A DNA stretch of 64,000 nt, taken from the NCBI GenBank assembly GCA_041736705.1, contig JBGSTC010000029.1:61564-125563 (forward strand). Direction: 5' to 3'. The notes beneath the pieces were generated by a model, which searched no databases, was not told where the DNA came from, and saw nothing but the letters and a program-made list of their open reading frames with translations. The DNA is from GWE2-51-13 sp041736705. Its GTDB lineage: Bacteria; Bacillota_I; Bacilli_A; Erysipelotrichales; Erysipelotrichaceae. Shown here piece by piece: positions 40,850-48,836 of the stretch (its first letter is position 1; every line of letters begins with the position of its first letter). The position numbers and the translations under genes are program-made.

Positions 40850-41539
40850 ATGATCGCAATCATCGGCGCCATGCCGGAAGAAATCAGAGAAATCGTGCGT
40901 TTGATGCACGATGTAAAAGAAGTCGAAATCGATGCCCATGCTTTCCATACAGGGACCCTGAACGAGACGAAGGTCATCGTCTTGTTGAGCGGCATCGGGA
41001 AAGTCGAAGCCGCGATCAGCACGATCCTCTGTCTGAAGAATTTTCCCGTGAAAGGGATCGTCAATATCGGAACCGCCGGCGGATTGAAAGAAGAACAGGA
41101 AGTGTTGGACGTGGTCGTTTCCACGAAGACCGCCTATCATGATTTCGACCTGAGTGCCTTCGGAGAACCGAAGGGTTTCACGACTTCTCGGTATGTGGTC
41201 GATGCGGATCCACGCTACATCGAAGCGTTTCAAAGAATCATCGGTGAAGAGCGCCATTGGATCGGACCCATCGTTTCAGGCGACATGTTCGTCGGGGACC
41301 CGGTGGTCGTCGCATCCATCATCGAAGCCTTCCCCGAAGCGATCTGTGTCGAAATGGAAGGGGCGGCGATCGCCCATGTCGCGAAGATTTTCAACACGCC
41401 GTTTGTCATCTTGCGTTCCTTGTCGGATATCGCCGTAAAGCACGGGAATGCGATGACCTTTGAAGAATACCTTGTGAAAGCGAGTGAACGTAGCGCACGA
41501 TGGTGTTATGAAGTCATGCCGCTGCTGGAAAGCATGTAA
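40850..41539 (+). CDS. mtnN: 5'-methylthioadenosine/S-adenosylhomocysteine nucleosidase
   Basis: This 229-residue enzyme cleaves methylthioadenosine and S-adenosylhomocysteine, recycling methyltransferase and polyamine by-products. The catalytic Glu lies in GAMPEEI (residues 5-11), GTAGGL binds the ribose region, VEMEGAAIAHVA holds the substrate Glu, and the catalytic Asp is in LRSLSDIA. AAAGGAG precedes the start. It directly follows a methyltransferase gene, a functionally sensible pairing, and lies 1 base from the VTT-family gene. Confidence 0.96.
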   Translation: MIAIIGAMPEEIREIVRLMHDVKEVEIDAHAFHTGTLNETKVIVLLSGIGKVEAAISTILCLKNFPVKGIVNIGTAGGLKEEQEVLDVVVSTKTAYHDFDLSAFGEPKGFTTSRYVVDADPRYIEAFQRIIGEERHWIGPIVSGDMFVGDPVVVASIIEAFPEAICVEMEGAAIAHVAKIFNTPFVILRSLSDIAVKHGNAMTFEEYLVKASERSARWCYEVMPLLESM

Positions 41540-41540
41540 T

Positions 41541-42170
41541 ATGTTCAACCAAGTCGAGGAATGGATCCTTCTTATCCTGTCCGAATCGTTTTGGGTGAAC
41601 CTTTTGGATCAATTCCGTGATTTCGGTCCCTTGGCGCCGATTTTTCTCGCGATGCTTGAATCCTTCATCCCCGCATTGCCTTTGATCGCCATCGTGACGT
41701 TTTCCACTGGGGCTTTCGGACCATACTTCGGTTTCCTTTTCTCCTATATCGGGAGTCTGGGTGGCTCCATCCTCGTGTTCCTGCTCATACGCAAGGTCGT
41801 GAAACCGTATTTCATGCATTGGGTGCCGAAACGCAAGAACCTCGACCGATGGATGCGTTGGGTCTCAAGACAAACCCCCGATACCATCATCATGTTGTCG
41901 GCCATGCCGTTTACGCCCAGCAGTCTTTTGAATCTCACGTTCGGTTTATCCGAATTCTTGGCGATGAAGTATATCGTATCGATCGCCCTCGGGAAATTCA
42001 TCATGATCGGCGCGATGGCGATGTTCGGACATACGATGATCCGCTCCTTGGGGGATCCTTGGGTTCTCCTGGGCTTGGGTATGATCTACCTCGTGGTCCA
42101 TCTTCTCTATCGTAACATTAAGGCGAAAGCGAAATTGAACGAGATCGAGGACGAAAAAAAAGAAGAGTGA
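41541..42170 (+). CDS. VTT/TVP38-DedA family membrane protein
   Basis: This 209-residue polytopic membrane protein has FRDFGPLAPIFLAMLESFIPALPL, SLGGSILVFLLIRKV and PFTPSSLLNLTFGLS. These are the re-entrant-loop segments of the VTT (SNARE-associated/DedA-like) domain, whose members move or scramble lipids, for instance undecaprenyl phosphate. A typical acidic-tailed C-terminus (EIEDEKKEE) ends it. The start is 1 base after the mtnN stop. The last codons overlap a terminator for the convergent gene. Confidence 0.85.
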   Translation: MFNQVEEWILLILSESFWVNLLDQFRDFGPLAPIFLAMLESFIPALPLIAIVTFSTGAFGPYFGFLFSYIGSLGGSILVFLLIRKVVKPYFMHWVPKRKNLDRWMRWVSRQTPDTIIMLSAMPFTPSSLLNLTFGLSEFLAMKYIVSIALGKFIMIGAMAMFGHTMIRSLGDPWVLLGLGMIYLVVHLLYRNIKAKAKLNEIEDEKKEE

Positions 42171-42179
42171 CCTCTTCTT
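42153..42179 (-). terminator. Intrinsic terminator of the thioredoxin-like gene (minus strand)
   Basis: On the minus strand an 8-bp stem AAGAAGAG/CTCTTCTT with a 4-base loop starts at the stop codon and runs into eight T. It lies within the last codons of the plus-strand gene. Confidence 0.75.
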
Positions 42180-42688
42180 CAGTTTGTATATTCGGCGCGC
42201 CAGATCCCGACGTTCTTCATCCACGTCTTGATCTCGTCCATCGTGAACGGTTGCTCCGTATCCCATTCCAGTACGTTTCCGATGATGATTTCACCGCTTG
42301 TGGAATCATAGGCGACAAACGCGGGATAATGGGAGAACCCCCAAGCCTTGCGTATCGCATTGGAGGAAATGTCCTTGGAAAGTGCGGACATGTCGACGGG
42401 TTCGATGTCTTCAAACAACGTCACGTTGGCATCGTCGGCCAGCTTCACCAACAAATCGTTCTTGACGAATTCGCAATCCGTACTCGTCGTCTGGCAGAAA
42501 TAGATATAGTGCTTTCCCGGATTGTCCATGAGATAATCTTCAAGGTCGCCGAACGCGACGGTCGAAGCCTTCAGGCTGGTTTGTTTCAAGACATCCGCAT
42601 TCTGTGGACGAAACACGAGATAAAGACTGGAAGCCGTAATACTGAGGACTAGAACGAAAGCAATGACGATTTTCCAGAATTTCCGCAT
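42179..42688 (-). CDS. Membrane-anchored thioredoxin-like protein
   Basis: The protein has 169 residues: an N-terminal signal-anchor (about residues 5-26), a linker and a thioredoxin-like domain (about 45-169) with the strand HYIYFCQTTSTDC and a cis-proline loop (SHYPAFVAYDS). The usual CXXC is absent. The only cysteines are C65 and C72 (CX6C), of which C72 occupies the second active-site position and Ser the first. It should lie outside the membrane. A role in thiol chemistry of exported proteins is an inference. AGGAGG lies 6 bases before ATG 42688, which is preferred to GTG 42691. Confidence 0.65.
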   Translation of the reverse strand: MRKFWKIVIAFVLVLSITASSLYLVFRPQNADVLKQTSLKASTVAFGDLEDYLMDNPGKHYIYFCQTTSTDCEFVKNDLLVKLADDANVTLFEDIEPVDMSALSKDISSNAIRKAWGFSHYPAFVAYDSTSGEIIIGNVLEWDTEQPFTMDEIKTWMKNVGIWRAEYTN

Positions 42689-42709
42689 CACGCACCTCCT
42701 GCACTTCGC

Positions 42710-42738
42710 ATTTTAGCACGAGTGTTTCAAATATGCAA
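42710..42738 (-). promoter_or_regulatory. Promoter of the thioredoxin-like gene
   Basis: On the minus strand: TTGCAT (42738-42733), a 17-bp spacer and TAAAAT (42715-42710). Confidence 0.6.
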
Positions 42739-42791
42739 ATCGGGGACACATCGTCCGATCAACCCTGATAAACCAAAGAAGGAGGAAGAAC

Positions 42792-43265
42792 ATGCCATCC
42801 AACGTGAAACCCATTTTACTCAATCTAGGGTTGATCTTGATCATCCTGCTCATCGTACTCTTCAACCTTTTCGTATTTGTCAGCGGTCCGGCTCAGAAAA
42901 GGACGGCGGAACGCGAAAATGCGCTGGAGCGAATCCAAGCAAGTTTCGGTATCGCCGATGCGGTTTCCCTTTATGACAGCGACTATAACCAGTCGTTGTT
43001 CATCGGGGAAGGAACCGAGAACGGCAAAGAAGTGTATTTCGCCGCCACGCTCAACGGGAACGTGTTGGATACGATCGTGAAGTCGGAATTCGATTTCGAC
43101 GCCGCGTTGGCGAAAGCGGGAAGCGTGATGGAATTCATCGACCCCGAAGTCCGGGTCGCCTATTATAAAGGGAAGTTCGTCATCGCCGTTCTTGAAAAGA
43201 ACCGTGAAACCTTGCTTGATAGACTGGAGTATTCGGTGGTGTTCACCGTGGAGATCAACGTATGA
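42792..43265 (+). CDS. ypmB: YpmB-like membrane-anchored protein (DUF5590-type)
   Basis: This 157-residue protein has one N-terminal membrane helix (about residues 8-31) and an extracellular domain of PepSY/cystatin-like size. Its position before dnaD-nth and its architecture match Bacillus YpmB, whose function is unknown. It lacks obvious catalytic residues. GGAGGA precedes the ATG. The stop overlaps dnaD by 4 bases (ATGA). The aspB and asnS genes that separate ypmB from dnaD in Bacillus are missing. Confidence 0.7.
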   Translation: MPSNVKPILLNLGLILIILLIVLFNLFVFVSGPAQKRTAERENALERIQASFGIADAVSLYDSDYNQSLFIGEGTENGKEVYFAATLNGNVLDTIVKSEFDFDAALAKAGSVMEFIDPEVRVAYYKGKFVIAVLEKNRETLLDRLEYSVVFTVEINV

Positions 43266-43816
43266 AAAACAAAATCTACAACGAGCCTTATTTCGATCGG
43301 ATCGGATGGATCCTGGAAAACATCGAGAAGAGTCAACTGACTTCCATCGAAGCCTTGGTCGTACTTCAACTCGAACATATGCAGAAAAACAAGATCCCCG
43401 TCGACCTGGATGTTCTCGCCCGGCGATGCAAGGTGGATGTCGAGCTGATCGACCTGATCCTCGAGTCGCTGCGAACGAAGGATTATCTGCGCATCGAAGT
43501 CCAGACGTCGACCATCGTTTATGATTTGGAGGGGCTTTTCGACCATCCCGAAACCTTGGCGACCACCGACGATGAAGTCTTCAGGATTTTCGAGCAGGAA
43601 TTCGGTCGTCCCTTAAGTTCGACCGAAATCGATAAGCTGATCGATTGGCTTAAGAATGCCGGTGCGCGGTTCTGCATCCATGCCTTAAGGGAAGCGGTCA
43701 TGTACCGCAAACTCAGCTTCGGATACATCGATAAGGTATTATCACAATGGTTAAAGAGCGGCGTCACCCTGGAACAGTTGAACGAAGGCCGACGAAACGA
43801 TGACGCGAACGACTGA
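43262..43816 (+). CDS. dnaD: DnaD-family replication initiation protein
   Basis: This 184-residue protein has an N-terminal winged-helix DDBH1 region (SQLTSIEALVVLQLEHM) and a C-terminal DDBH2 domain (IFEQEFGRPLSSTEIDKLIDWL) with the helical ALREAVMYRKLSFGYIDKVLSQW motif. In Bacillus DnaD helps load the replicative helicase with DnaB and DnaI. It overlaps nth by 17 bases. Confidence 0.92.
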   Translation: MKNKIYNEPYFDRIGWILENIEKSQLTSIEALVVLQLEHMQKNKIPVDLDVLARRCKVDVELIDLILESLRTKDYLRIEVQTSTIVYDLEGLFDHPETLATTDDEVFRIFEQEFGRPLSSTEIDKLIDWLKNAGARFCIHALREAVMYRKLSFGYIDKVLSQWLKSGVTLEQLNEGRRNDDAND

Positions 43817-44438
43817 AATCCTGGATGTCATCGAAGGGATGTTCCCTGACGCGCGATGCGAGCTTCTCTATCAGACGAACTTCCAGCTCGCGGTCAGTGT
43901 CATCCTGAGTGCCCAAACCACCGACAGAGCCGTCAACGAAGCCACCCCGGCCTTGTTTGAGCGATTTCCCGATGCCCAAAGCATGTCGATGTCGACACCC
44001 GAAGAAATCGAACCCTATATCCAACGGATCGGGCTCTATCACAATAAAGCCCGGCATATTCTCGCGTTCTCAAAAGCCTTGGTAGCGGATCACGGCGGGG
44101 AAGTCCCGTCTTCCTATGAAGCGTTGGTTAAACTCCCCGGCATCGGAAGCAAGACCGCCAACGTCATCCAAGGCGTCGGATTCAACATTCCGTCGCTGGC
44201 CGTCGATACGCACGTCCATCGCGTCAGCCTACGGTTGAAGCTTGTCCCGAAAGGCTCGGATGTCCATGCGACCGAGACGACGCTGAAACGCAAGATCCCA
44301 AGGGAAAGATGGATCGTCGCCCATCATGCGATTTTATTCTTCGGACGATACCATTGTAAATCCCAAAAACCCGAATGCGATTTTTGCCCGCTCAAAGATC
44401 AATGCGGATACGATCAAGAAAAAACCCGGAAACGTTAA
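43800..44438 (+). CDS. nth: Endonuclease III
   Basis: This 212-residue base-excision repair glycosylase/AP lyase acts on oxidised pyrimidines. The helix-hairpin-helix LPGIGSKTANVI holds catalytic Lys118, Asp136 lies in VDTHVHR, and the C-terminal [4Fe-4S] site follows CX6CX2CX5C (from CKSQKPECDFC). It is complete and looks active. dnaD-nth coupling is the Bacillus arrangement. A terminator starts inside its last codons and also serves the convergent ponA. Confidence 0.97.
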   Translation: MTRTTEILDVIEGMFPDARCELLYQTNFQLAVSVILSAQTTDRAVNEATPALFERFPDAQSMSMSTPEEIEPYIQRIGLYHNKARHILAFSKALVADHGGEVPSSYEALVKLPGIGSKTANVIQGVGFNIPSLAVDTHVHRVSLRLKLVPKGSDVHATETTLKRKIPRERWIVAHHAILFFGRYHCKSQKPECDFCPLKDQCGYDQEKTRKR

Positions 44439-44450
44439 GTTCCGGGTTTG
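44418..44450 (-). terminator. Bidirectional terminator between nth and ponA
   Basis: A 9-bp stem (44422-44430 with 44441-44449). The A-run at 44418-44424 becomes a U-tract on the minus strand, so it is best suited to end the recU-ponA transcript. Confidence 0.8.
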
Positions 44451-44456
44451 TCTGTC

Positions 44457-47390
44457 TTAAGGGATGATCAGCGTGATTCCATCGACGGTCAATGCGCTAA
44501 GCATATAGGTATCCTCGTTGGTCACGAGTTCGCCGTCGACCCGTACTTCGGTGATCAGCGTACCGACGGTCGTTTGGAAATTGCACGTGATCAAATCGCA
44601 GATCTTATTGGCTTCGGCTTGCACCTGCGTTTTCCCGATGAACTCGTTGTTCAGATCGACACTCTTGTCGATCACGGTTACGGTGATGTTCATGGCTTCA
44701 AGCTCGGTCAGGGTATACTTTCCCCCTTCGATATCGGGTGAAATCGAGGCCACGTCTCCGAGTTGATCGGTCGTCGCATTGTTGGGCAATGTGTGGGTAA
44801 CAACTTGGTCATTGATCCCATAGGATGCCAGGAAGTCACGCGTCTCCGAGTAGCTTCTTCCAACAAGATTGTTTGGAACAGTCACTTGGGTATCTTCTAC
44901 GATTACGTCCTTACAAATCTCCGAACTTGAAATCTCGGACAGCTCATATCCGAAATAGCCACAGACACGGACGGTCGAATTCACAGGCACGTCGACGACT
45001 TTCGAAAAAGCGTTGGTCGACTCAGCATACTCGGCGATCACGGTCGAACCGACGCTGAGTCGTACCTTGTATTTCACAGCCCCGAAGATCCATGAAGGAT
45101 CATAAAGCCGCGTTCCGACGGCGGTGTAGGTTTTGTCTTTGACCTTGAGTTCCATATCGAGGGTCGGAGGCGCGATGGTCAAAGCCTCGGGGTTCGGATA
45201 GGCGCCGAAGGCGAAATCGAATTGCTTCTGCGATCCGCTGTCGATCATCGTCGCATCGAAACTCGTGGGGTTCTCCAAGGCCGGAGCGACCAAGGTACCC
45301 AACTGTGCGAAACTCTTCTTGATCAGCGCGGTGGTGACCAATGACGGATTCATATCCGTAAGAGGGGAAACATAGGGGAACACGCCCAGGACATGGGTGA
45401 TCGATACGACACCGCTGGGTTGTTTGACCGAAGCGGGTTTGGCGCGTTCTTTGTAGAGTTCGTTTAAAATCAAACTGTTGACGTTGCCGGGGAGATTCAT
45501 CCGGCTGACGTCGCTGGTGATATAGCTGATCTGGTCTTTGTTGGCTTTATCATAACCGACCCAGACGGCGGTGGTGAATTGGCTGGTCGATGCGACCATC
45601 CAACGGTCTTTGACCGATCCCTGGGGGATGCCGTATTCCAAGCCTTTGTCGCCCCAGTCGCTGGTACCGGTTTTGGCATAGACTTCATAGTTGCGCTTCA
45701 AAATCTGCATGTAGTTCTGATAGGGGCCGGTGACGTCGTATTCCATCATCTTGGTGGAAAGGTAGGCGGCGTCTTCGGAAATGACTTTGGTCGAGGCGTA
45801 GGTCGGAACGATCGGTTCCGAGCCGTCCTTGAATTCGATGCGTTGGATCGTATGCGGCTTGATGTAGTTGCCGCCGTTGACGATCGCCGCATGCGCCCCG
45901 GCTTCCTGTACCGGCGTGATTTCGAAACTCGATCCGCCGATCGCATAGCCAAGGTCGAAGTTACCGGAATTGACCTGGTCGAACCCGATGCTGTTCAGAT
46001 AGGCGATGACTTTCTTGCTGCCGATCTTGTCGATGACTTCCTGCAGCGTCTTGAGTGCCGGGATGTTCAACGACCGCGCGATCGCGGCGCTCAGCGTGAC
46101 TTGTCCGTTGTACCGTTCGTCGAAGTTGGAAACGACGATGTCGGTCCCGCGATAGAGATACGGTTCGTCCAGGATGACATGCTGGGTCGAATACCCGAGG
46201 TATTCGAAGGCGAGGGCATAGGAGAGGATCGGCTTGAGGGACGATCCAGGTTGTTTCTTCATGGTCGTCGCACGGTTGAACAAACGTTCGCCTTCATAGA
46301 AGCGTCCGCCGCCCATCGCGACGATCTCACCCGTCTTGTTGTTCAAGGTGACCATCGCGGTCTGGATGATGTCGTTGGGCCATTTGAGTTTGGTTTCGCC
46401 GTTCTGGATGGCTTCGACCGTATCCTGAAGTTTGCGATCCATGCTGGTATAGATCATCATCGGCGTCGTGTAGGGATCCAATCCGGTGGTTTCTTGAACT
46501 TCCGTGATGACTTCGTCGATATATGCCTGGTAGGGGCTGCCGATCTTCTTGCTGGACCCGCCCGCGAAGGTGTCTTCCAGATTGATGGATTTCGCTGCGG
46601 TGGCTTCTTCCTCCGAGATGTAGCCGTGATAGACCATCAGATTCAACACTTCGTTACGGCGAATGGTTGCCACTTCGACGTTGCCGTTGATAAAGGGGCT
46701 GATCGCTCCGGGGGCGTTGATGACGCCGGCGAGGAAGGCCGCTTCGCTTAAGGTGATTTCGGAAATTTCCTTGCCGAAGTAGTATTGGGCGGCGTTGTTG
46801 ATTCCGCGCGTCGTCCCGGCGCCGAAGTTGATCATGTTTAAATAAAGCTCGAGAATCCGCTTCTTGCTGATTTGCTTATCCAATTGCATCGCCAAGTAGA
46901 TTTCCTTGATTTTTCTGGGGATCTGCTTCTCGGCGCTGAAGTACGTATTCTTGATCAGCTGCATCGTAAACGTGGATCCGCCTTGGTCAAACGAAATGTC
47001 GCGCGTCTTGATCGACGTGATGAGGTTCTCGATGGCGGCTTTCGTAAAGCGGGGAAGATCGAATCCGTTATGGACGAAAAACCGCGAATCCTCGATGGAG
47101 ATGAACGCGTCGATCACGACCTGGGGCAGGTCGGCGTAGGTGATGTTTTCGCGCAGTTCCTCGCCGATGTCGGCGATCAAAACCCCTTCGCTATCGAAAA
47201 TCTGACTGGATTCCGGACTTTCGAAATCCTCGATGTTGAGGGTCGGGGCGGTTTGGATGACGGAGTACAGGTAATATCCCGCGACGCTTGTCCCGACGAT
47301 CGCCAAGACGACGATCGATGCGACGATGGAGGCGAAGACGCGCGTGACGCGACCTTTTTTCCGATTGGTTTTCTTCTTCTTTTCAGTCAT
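44457..47390 (-). CDS. ponA: Class A penicillin-binding protein 1 (glycosyltransferase-transpeptidase)
   Basis: This 977-residue bifunctional peptidoglycan synthase has a basic cytoplasmic tail, one membrane helix (about residues 18-42), a glycosyltransferase domain with E100-D-S-R-F-F-V-H, and a transpeptidase domain with S383-S-L-K386, S440-L-N442 and K573-T-G. A long extracellular tail holds a fibronectin-III-like segment (about 740-835) and two PASTA-like segments (about 836-945). The only cysteines are C810, C826, C931 and C936, all in this tail, so two disulfides are possible. Its start overlaps recU by 8 bases. Confidence 0.95.
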   Translation of the reverse strand: MTEKKKKTNRKKGRVTRVFASIVASIVVLAIVGTSVAGYYLYSVIQTAPTLNIEDFESPESSQIFDSEGVLIADIGEELRENITYADLPQVVIDAFISIEDSRFFVHNGFDLPRFTKAAIENLITSIKTRDISFDQGGSTFTMQLIKNTYFSAEKQIPRKIKEIYLAMQLDKQISKKRILELYLNMINFGAGTTRGINNAAQYYFGKEISEITLSEAAFLAGVINAPGAISPFINGNVEVATIRRNEVLNLMVYHGYISEEEATAAKSINLEDTFAGGSSKKIGSPYQAYIDEVITEVQETTGLDPYTTPMMIYTSMDRKLQDTVEAIQNGETKLKWPNDIIQTAMVTLNNKTGEIVAMGGGRFYEGERLFNRATTMKKQPGSSLKPILSYALAFEYLGYSTQHVILDEPYLYRGTDIVVSNFDERYNGQVTLSAAIARSLNIPALKTLQEVIDKIGSKKVIAYLNSIGFDQVNSGNFDLGYAIGGSSFEITPVQEAGAHAAIVNGGNYIKPHTIQRIEFKDGSEPIVPTYASTKVISEDAAYLSTKMMEYDVTGPYQNYMQILKRNYEVYAKTGTSDWGDKGLEYGIPQGSVKDRWMVASTSQFTTAVWVGYDKANKDQISYITSDVSRMNLPGNVNSLILNELYKERAKPASVKQPSGVVSITHVLGVFPYVSPLTDMNPSLVTTALIKKSFAQLGTLVAPALENPTSFDATMIDSGSQKQFDFAFGAYPNPEALTIAPPTLDMELKVKDKTYTAVGTRLYDPSWIFGAVKYKVRLSVGSTVIAEYAESTNAFSKVVDVPVNSTVRVCGYFGYELSEISSSEICKDVIVEDTQVTVPNNLVGRSYSETRDFLASYGINDQVVTHTLPNNATTDQLGDVASISPDIEGGKYTLTELEAMNITVTVIDKSVDLNNEFIGKTQVQAEANKICDLITCNFQTTVGTLITEVRVDGELVTNEDTYMLSALTVDGITLIIP

Positions 47391-47970
47391 TCAGCATTTC
47401 TCCTTTGAAATAATACGCATCGACACACGTCAGGTAGTCGATCGGAGGGGTAAGTCTCCAGGGAATCCGCATCCCGTTCTCCCGGATCCATACGATGGGG
47501 ATCGAGCGGCGGGTCGCGTTGTCGATGAACGACAACAGCCTGTCCGCCGGGACGAAATACGTTTCGTCCAGCGATGTAAAACGGATGATCATGAAGGTCA
47601 GTGCCCCATGACGTAGGACGCTGCGCATATGCGCGATTTGATGTTCATGCAGGTAGGCCAGGGCGAAGCTTGTCTTGGATTGGGTTTCCTTCGCTTCGTA
47701 GTCCACCGCCTTGCAGCGGTACACGCCGTTGTAGTCGGTCGTGCTGGGCACTTTGAAATAGGCTTCGGTGATCTTGGCTTGGCTTCGCGACGGATAGGAA
47801 ACCGTGGCGATCATGATCGGGGTCGGCTTCTTGTGCACGTTGGCCCGATCGAGTTCCAGATAATACGCATTGGTCTTGTTCAAGTCGTCTTCAAGGCTCA
47901 TTCCGCGCTTGGAAGTCGATTGAACCGGACCGGTTTTCTGAGGCGTTTTCTTCGTTGGATATCCGACCAT
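47383..47970 (-). CDS. recU: Holliday junction resolvase RecU
   Basis: This 195-residue resolvase has STTDYNGVYRCKAVDYEAKET (catalytic Asp, Glu and Lys) near residues 77-97, and SKRGMSLEDDLNKTN near the N-terminus. It cuts four-way junctions with RuvAB in recombination. The second arginine-glycine pair usual in YRGKAIDFEAKET appears as YRCKAVDYEAKET. The start has AGAGGTG upstream. recU-ponA is the Bacillus operon order. The gene diverges from gpsB. Confidence 0.95.
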   Translation of the reverse strand: MVGYPTKKTPQKTGPVQSTSKRGMSLEDDLNKTNAYYLELDRANVHKKPTPIMIATVSYPSRSQAKITEAYFKVPSTTDYNGVYRCKAVDYEAKETQSKTSFALAYLHEHQIAHMRSVLRHGALTFMIIRFTSLDETYFVPADRLLSFIDNATRRSIPIVWIRENGMRIPWRLTPPIDYLTCVDAYYFKGEMLND

Positions 47971-47986
47971 TTCATCACCTCTGATT

Positions 47987-48015
47987 ATTATATACGAATA
48001 CGTGCCATATTTCCA
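47987..48015 (-). promoter_or_regulatory. Promoter for recU-ponA
   Basis: On the minus strand: TGGAAA (48015-48010), a 17-bp spacer and a perfect TATAAT (47992-47987). Confidence 0.75.
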
Positions 48016-48046
48016 TCTTTTACGACGAGGCTAGGAGACCCCGCAC

Positions 48047-48075
48047 TTGCAAATCACGCGTAGATTTGCTTTAAT
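48047..48075 (+). promoter_or_regulatory. Promoter for gpsB
   Basis: TTGCAA (48047-48052), a 17-bp spacer and TTTAAT (48070-48075), 22 bases before the gpsB start. Confidence 0.7.
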
Positions 48076-48097
48076 AGAAGCGCAGGAGGAACCTGAT

Positions 48098-48412
48098 ATG
48101 AACAAAATCGGAAAACTGGACGCACAGACTATTTATCAGAAAGAGTTCAATATCGAATTCAAAGGGTACTCCGCTTCCGAAGTCGATGCGTTTTTGGACC
48201 TTGTGATCAAAGACTATCAGCTCTACGACGAGACGATCGAGAATCTTCGCGACCAAGTCGAACAACTGAAAAACATCAACCTTCAATTCCAGAATAAACT
48301 GACGGAGTTGCAGGGTCGGATCGAAGCCGGCGATATGGTCGAACCCGCGGGGAACTCCGTGGATCTCTTGAAGCGTTTGGCGAAGCTCGAACAGGAAGTC
48401 TACAAGAAATAA
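48098..48412 (+). CDS. gpsB: Cell division protein GpsB (DivIVA family)
   Basis: This 104-residue coiled-coil protein begins MNKIGKLDAQTIYQKEF. The DivIVA-type N-terminal domain (EFKGYSASEVDAFLDLVIKDY) is followed by a coiled coil (about residues 35-70) and a C-terminal helical domain (SVDLLKRLAKLEQEV). In Bacillus GpsB shuttles PBP1 (PonA) between side wall and septum, so its position opposite recU-ponA is functionally fitting. ATG 48098 has AGGAGG upstream. rnpB begins within 3 bases of its stop. Confidence 0.95.
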   Translation: MNKIGKLDAQTIYQKEFNIEFKGYSASEVDAFLDLVIKDYQLYDETIENLRDQVEQLKNINLQFQNKLTELQGRIEAGDMVEPAGNSVDLLKRLAKLEQEVYKK

Positions 48413-48414
48413 GA

Positions 48415-48755
48415 CATCACACTAGGACAATCGCTGGGTCACCAGAGGAAAGTCCATGCTCGCACCGTCTGCGACGACGGTAGTGATTATGCTGGATGAA
48501 ACCATAAATCCAGGCGGGAAACCGACGGCTGACGAACTCCTAAAACGAAAGTCATGGACGGAATCTATAAAAGTGCCACAGTGACGGAGTCCGATGGGAA
48601 ACCACCGGAGTGGAACGAGGTAAACCCCATAAGCGAGAAACCCAAATTTGGTAGGGGAACTTGGCGATGCGAACTGAAGCAAAACCGAGGCGTGCAAGCG
48701 CAGATAAATGATTGTCGCCCGCAAGGGAACAGAACATGGCTTACATAGTGTGATG
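48415..48755 (+). ncRNA. rnpB: RNase P RNA, class B (Bacillus type)
   Basis: This is an approximately 341-nt ribozyme. Terminal P1 pairs CATCACACTA (48415) with TAGTGTGATG (48746). Universal conserved segments are present: GAGGAAAGTCCATGCT (48447) at the 5' end and ACAGAACATGGCTTACA (48730) at the 3' end. AAAGTGCCACAGTGACG and the AGCGAGAAACCCAAATTTGG core match the class B fold of Bacillota. With RnpA it matures tRNA 5' ends. The gene follows gpsB as in Bacillus, with a 2-base gap, so its promoter must lie inside gpsB (TTGGCG 48377, 18 bp, TACAAG 48401 is one option) or it is processed from the gpsB mRNA. Confidence 0.98.
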
Positions 48756-48785
48756 AAAACGGGACGCAAGTCCCGTTTTGATTTT
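48756..48785 (+). terminator. Intrinsic terminator of rnpB
   Basis: A perfect 9-bp stem (48756-48764 with 48771-48779) with a 6-base loop, then GATTTT. Its T-tract overlaps the -35 box of the rodZ promoter. Confidence 0.88.
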
Positions 48786-48811
48786 ACATTCACTCTCGGA
48801 GTTGATATAAT
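48783..48811 (+). promoter_or_regulatory. Promoter for the rodZ-recA operon
   Basis: TTTACA (48783-48788), a 17-bp spacer and a perfect TATAAT (48806-48811), 25 bases before the rodZ start. Confidence 0.82.
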
Positions 48812-48836
48812 CATAAAAGATGGACGGAGGTAGATC

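Noticed and set aside
45579..46751. 390-codon plus-strand open frame opposite ponA
   Set aside because: Composition (runs of Gly-Asp-Asp, Phe-Asp) and lack of a start signal mark it as a shadow of ponA.
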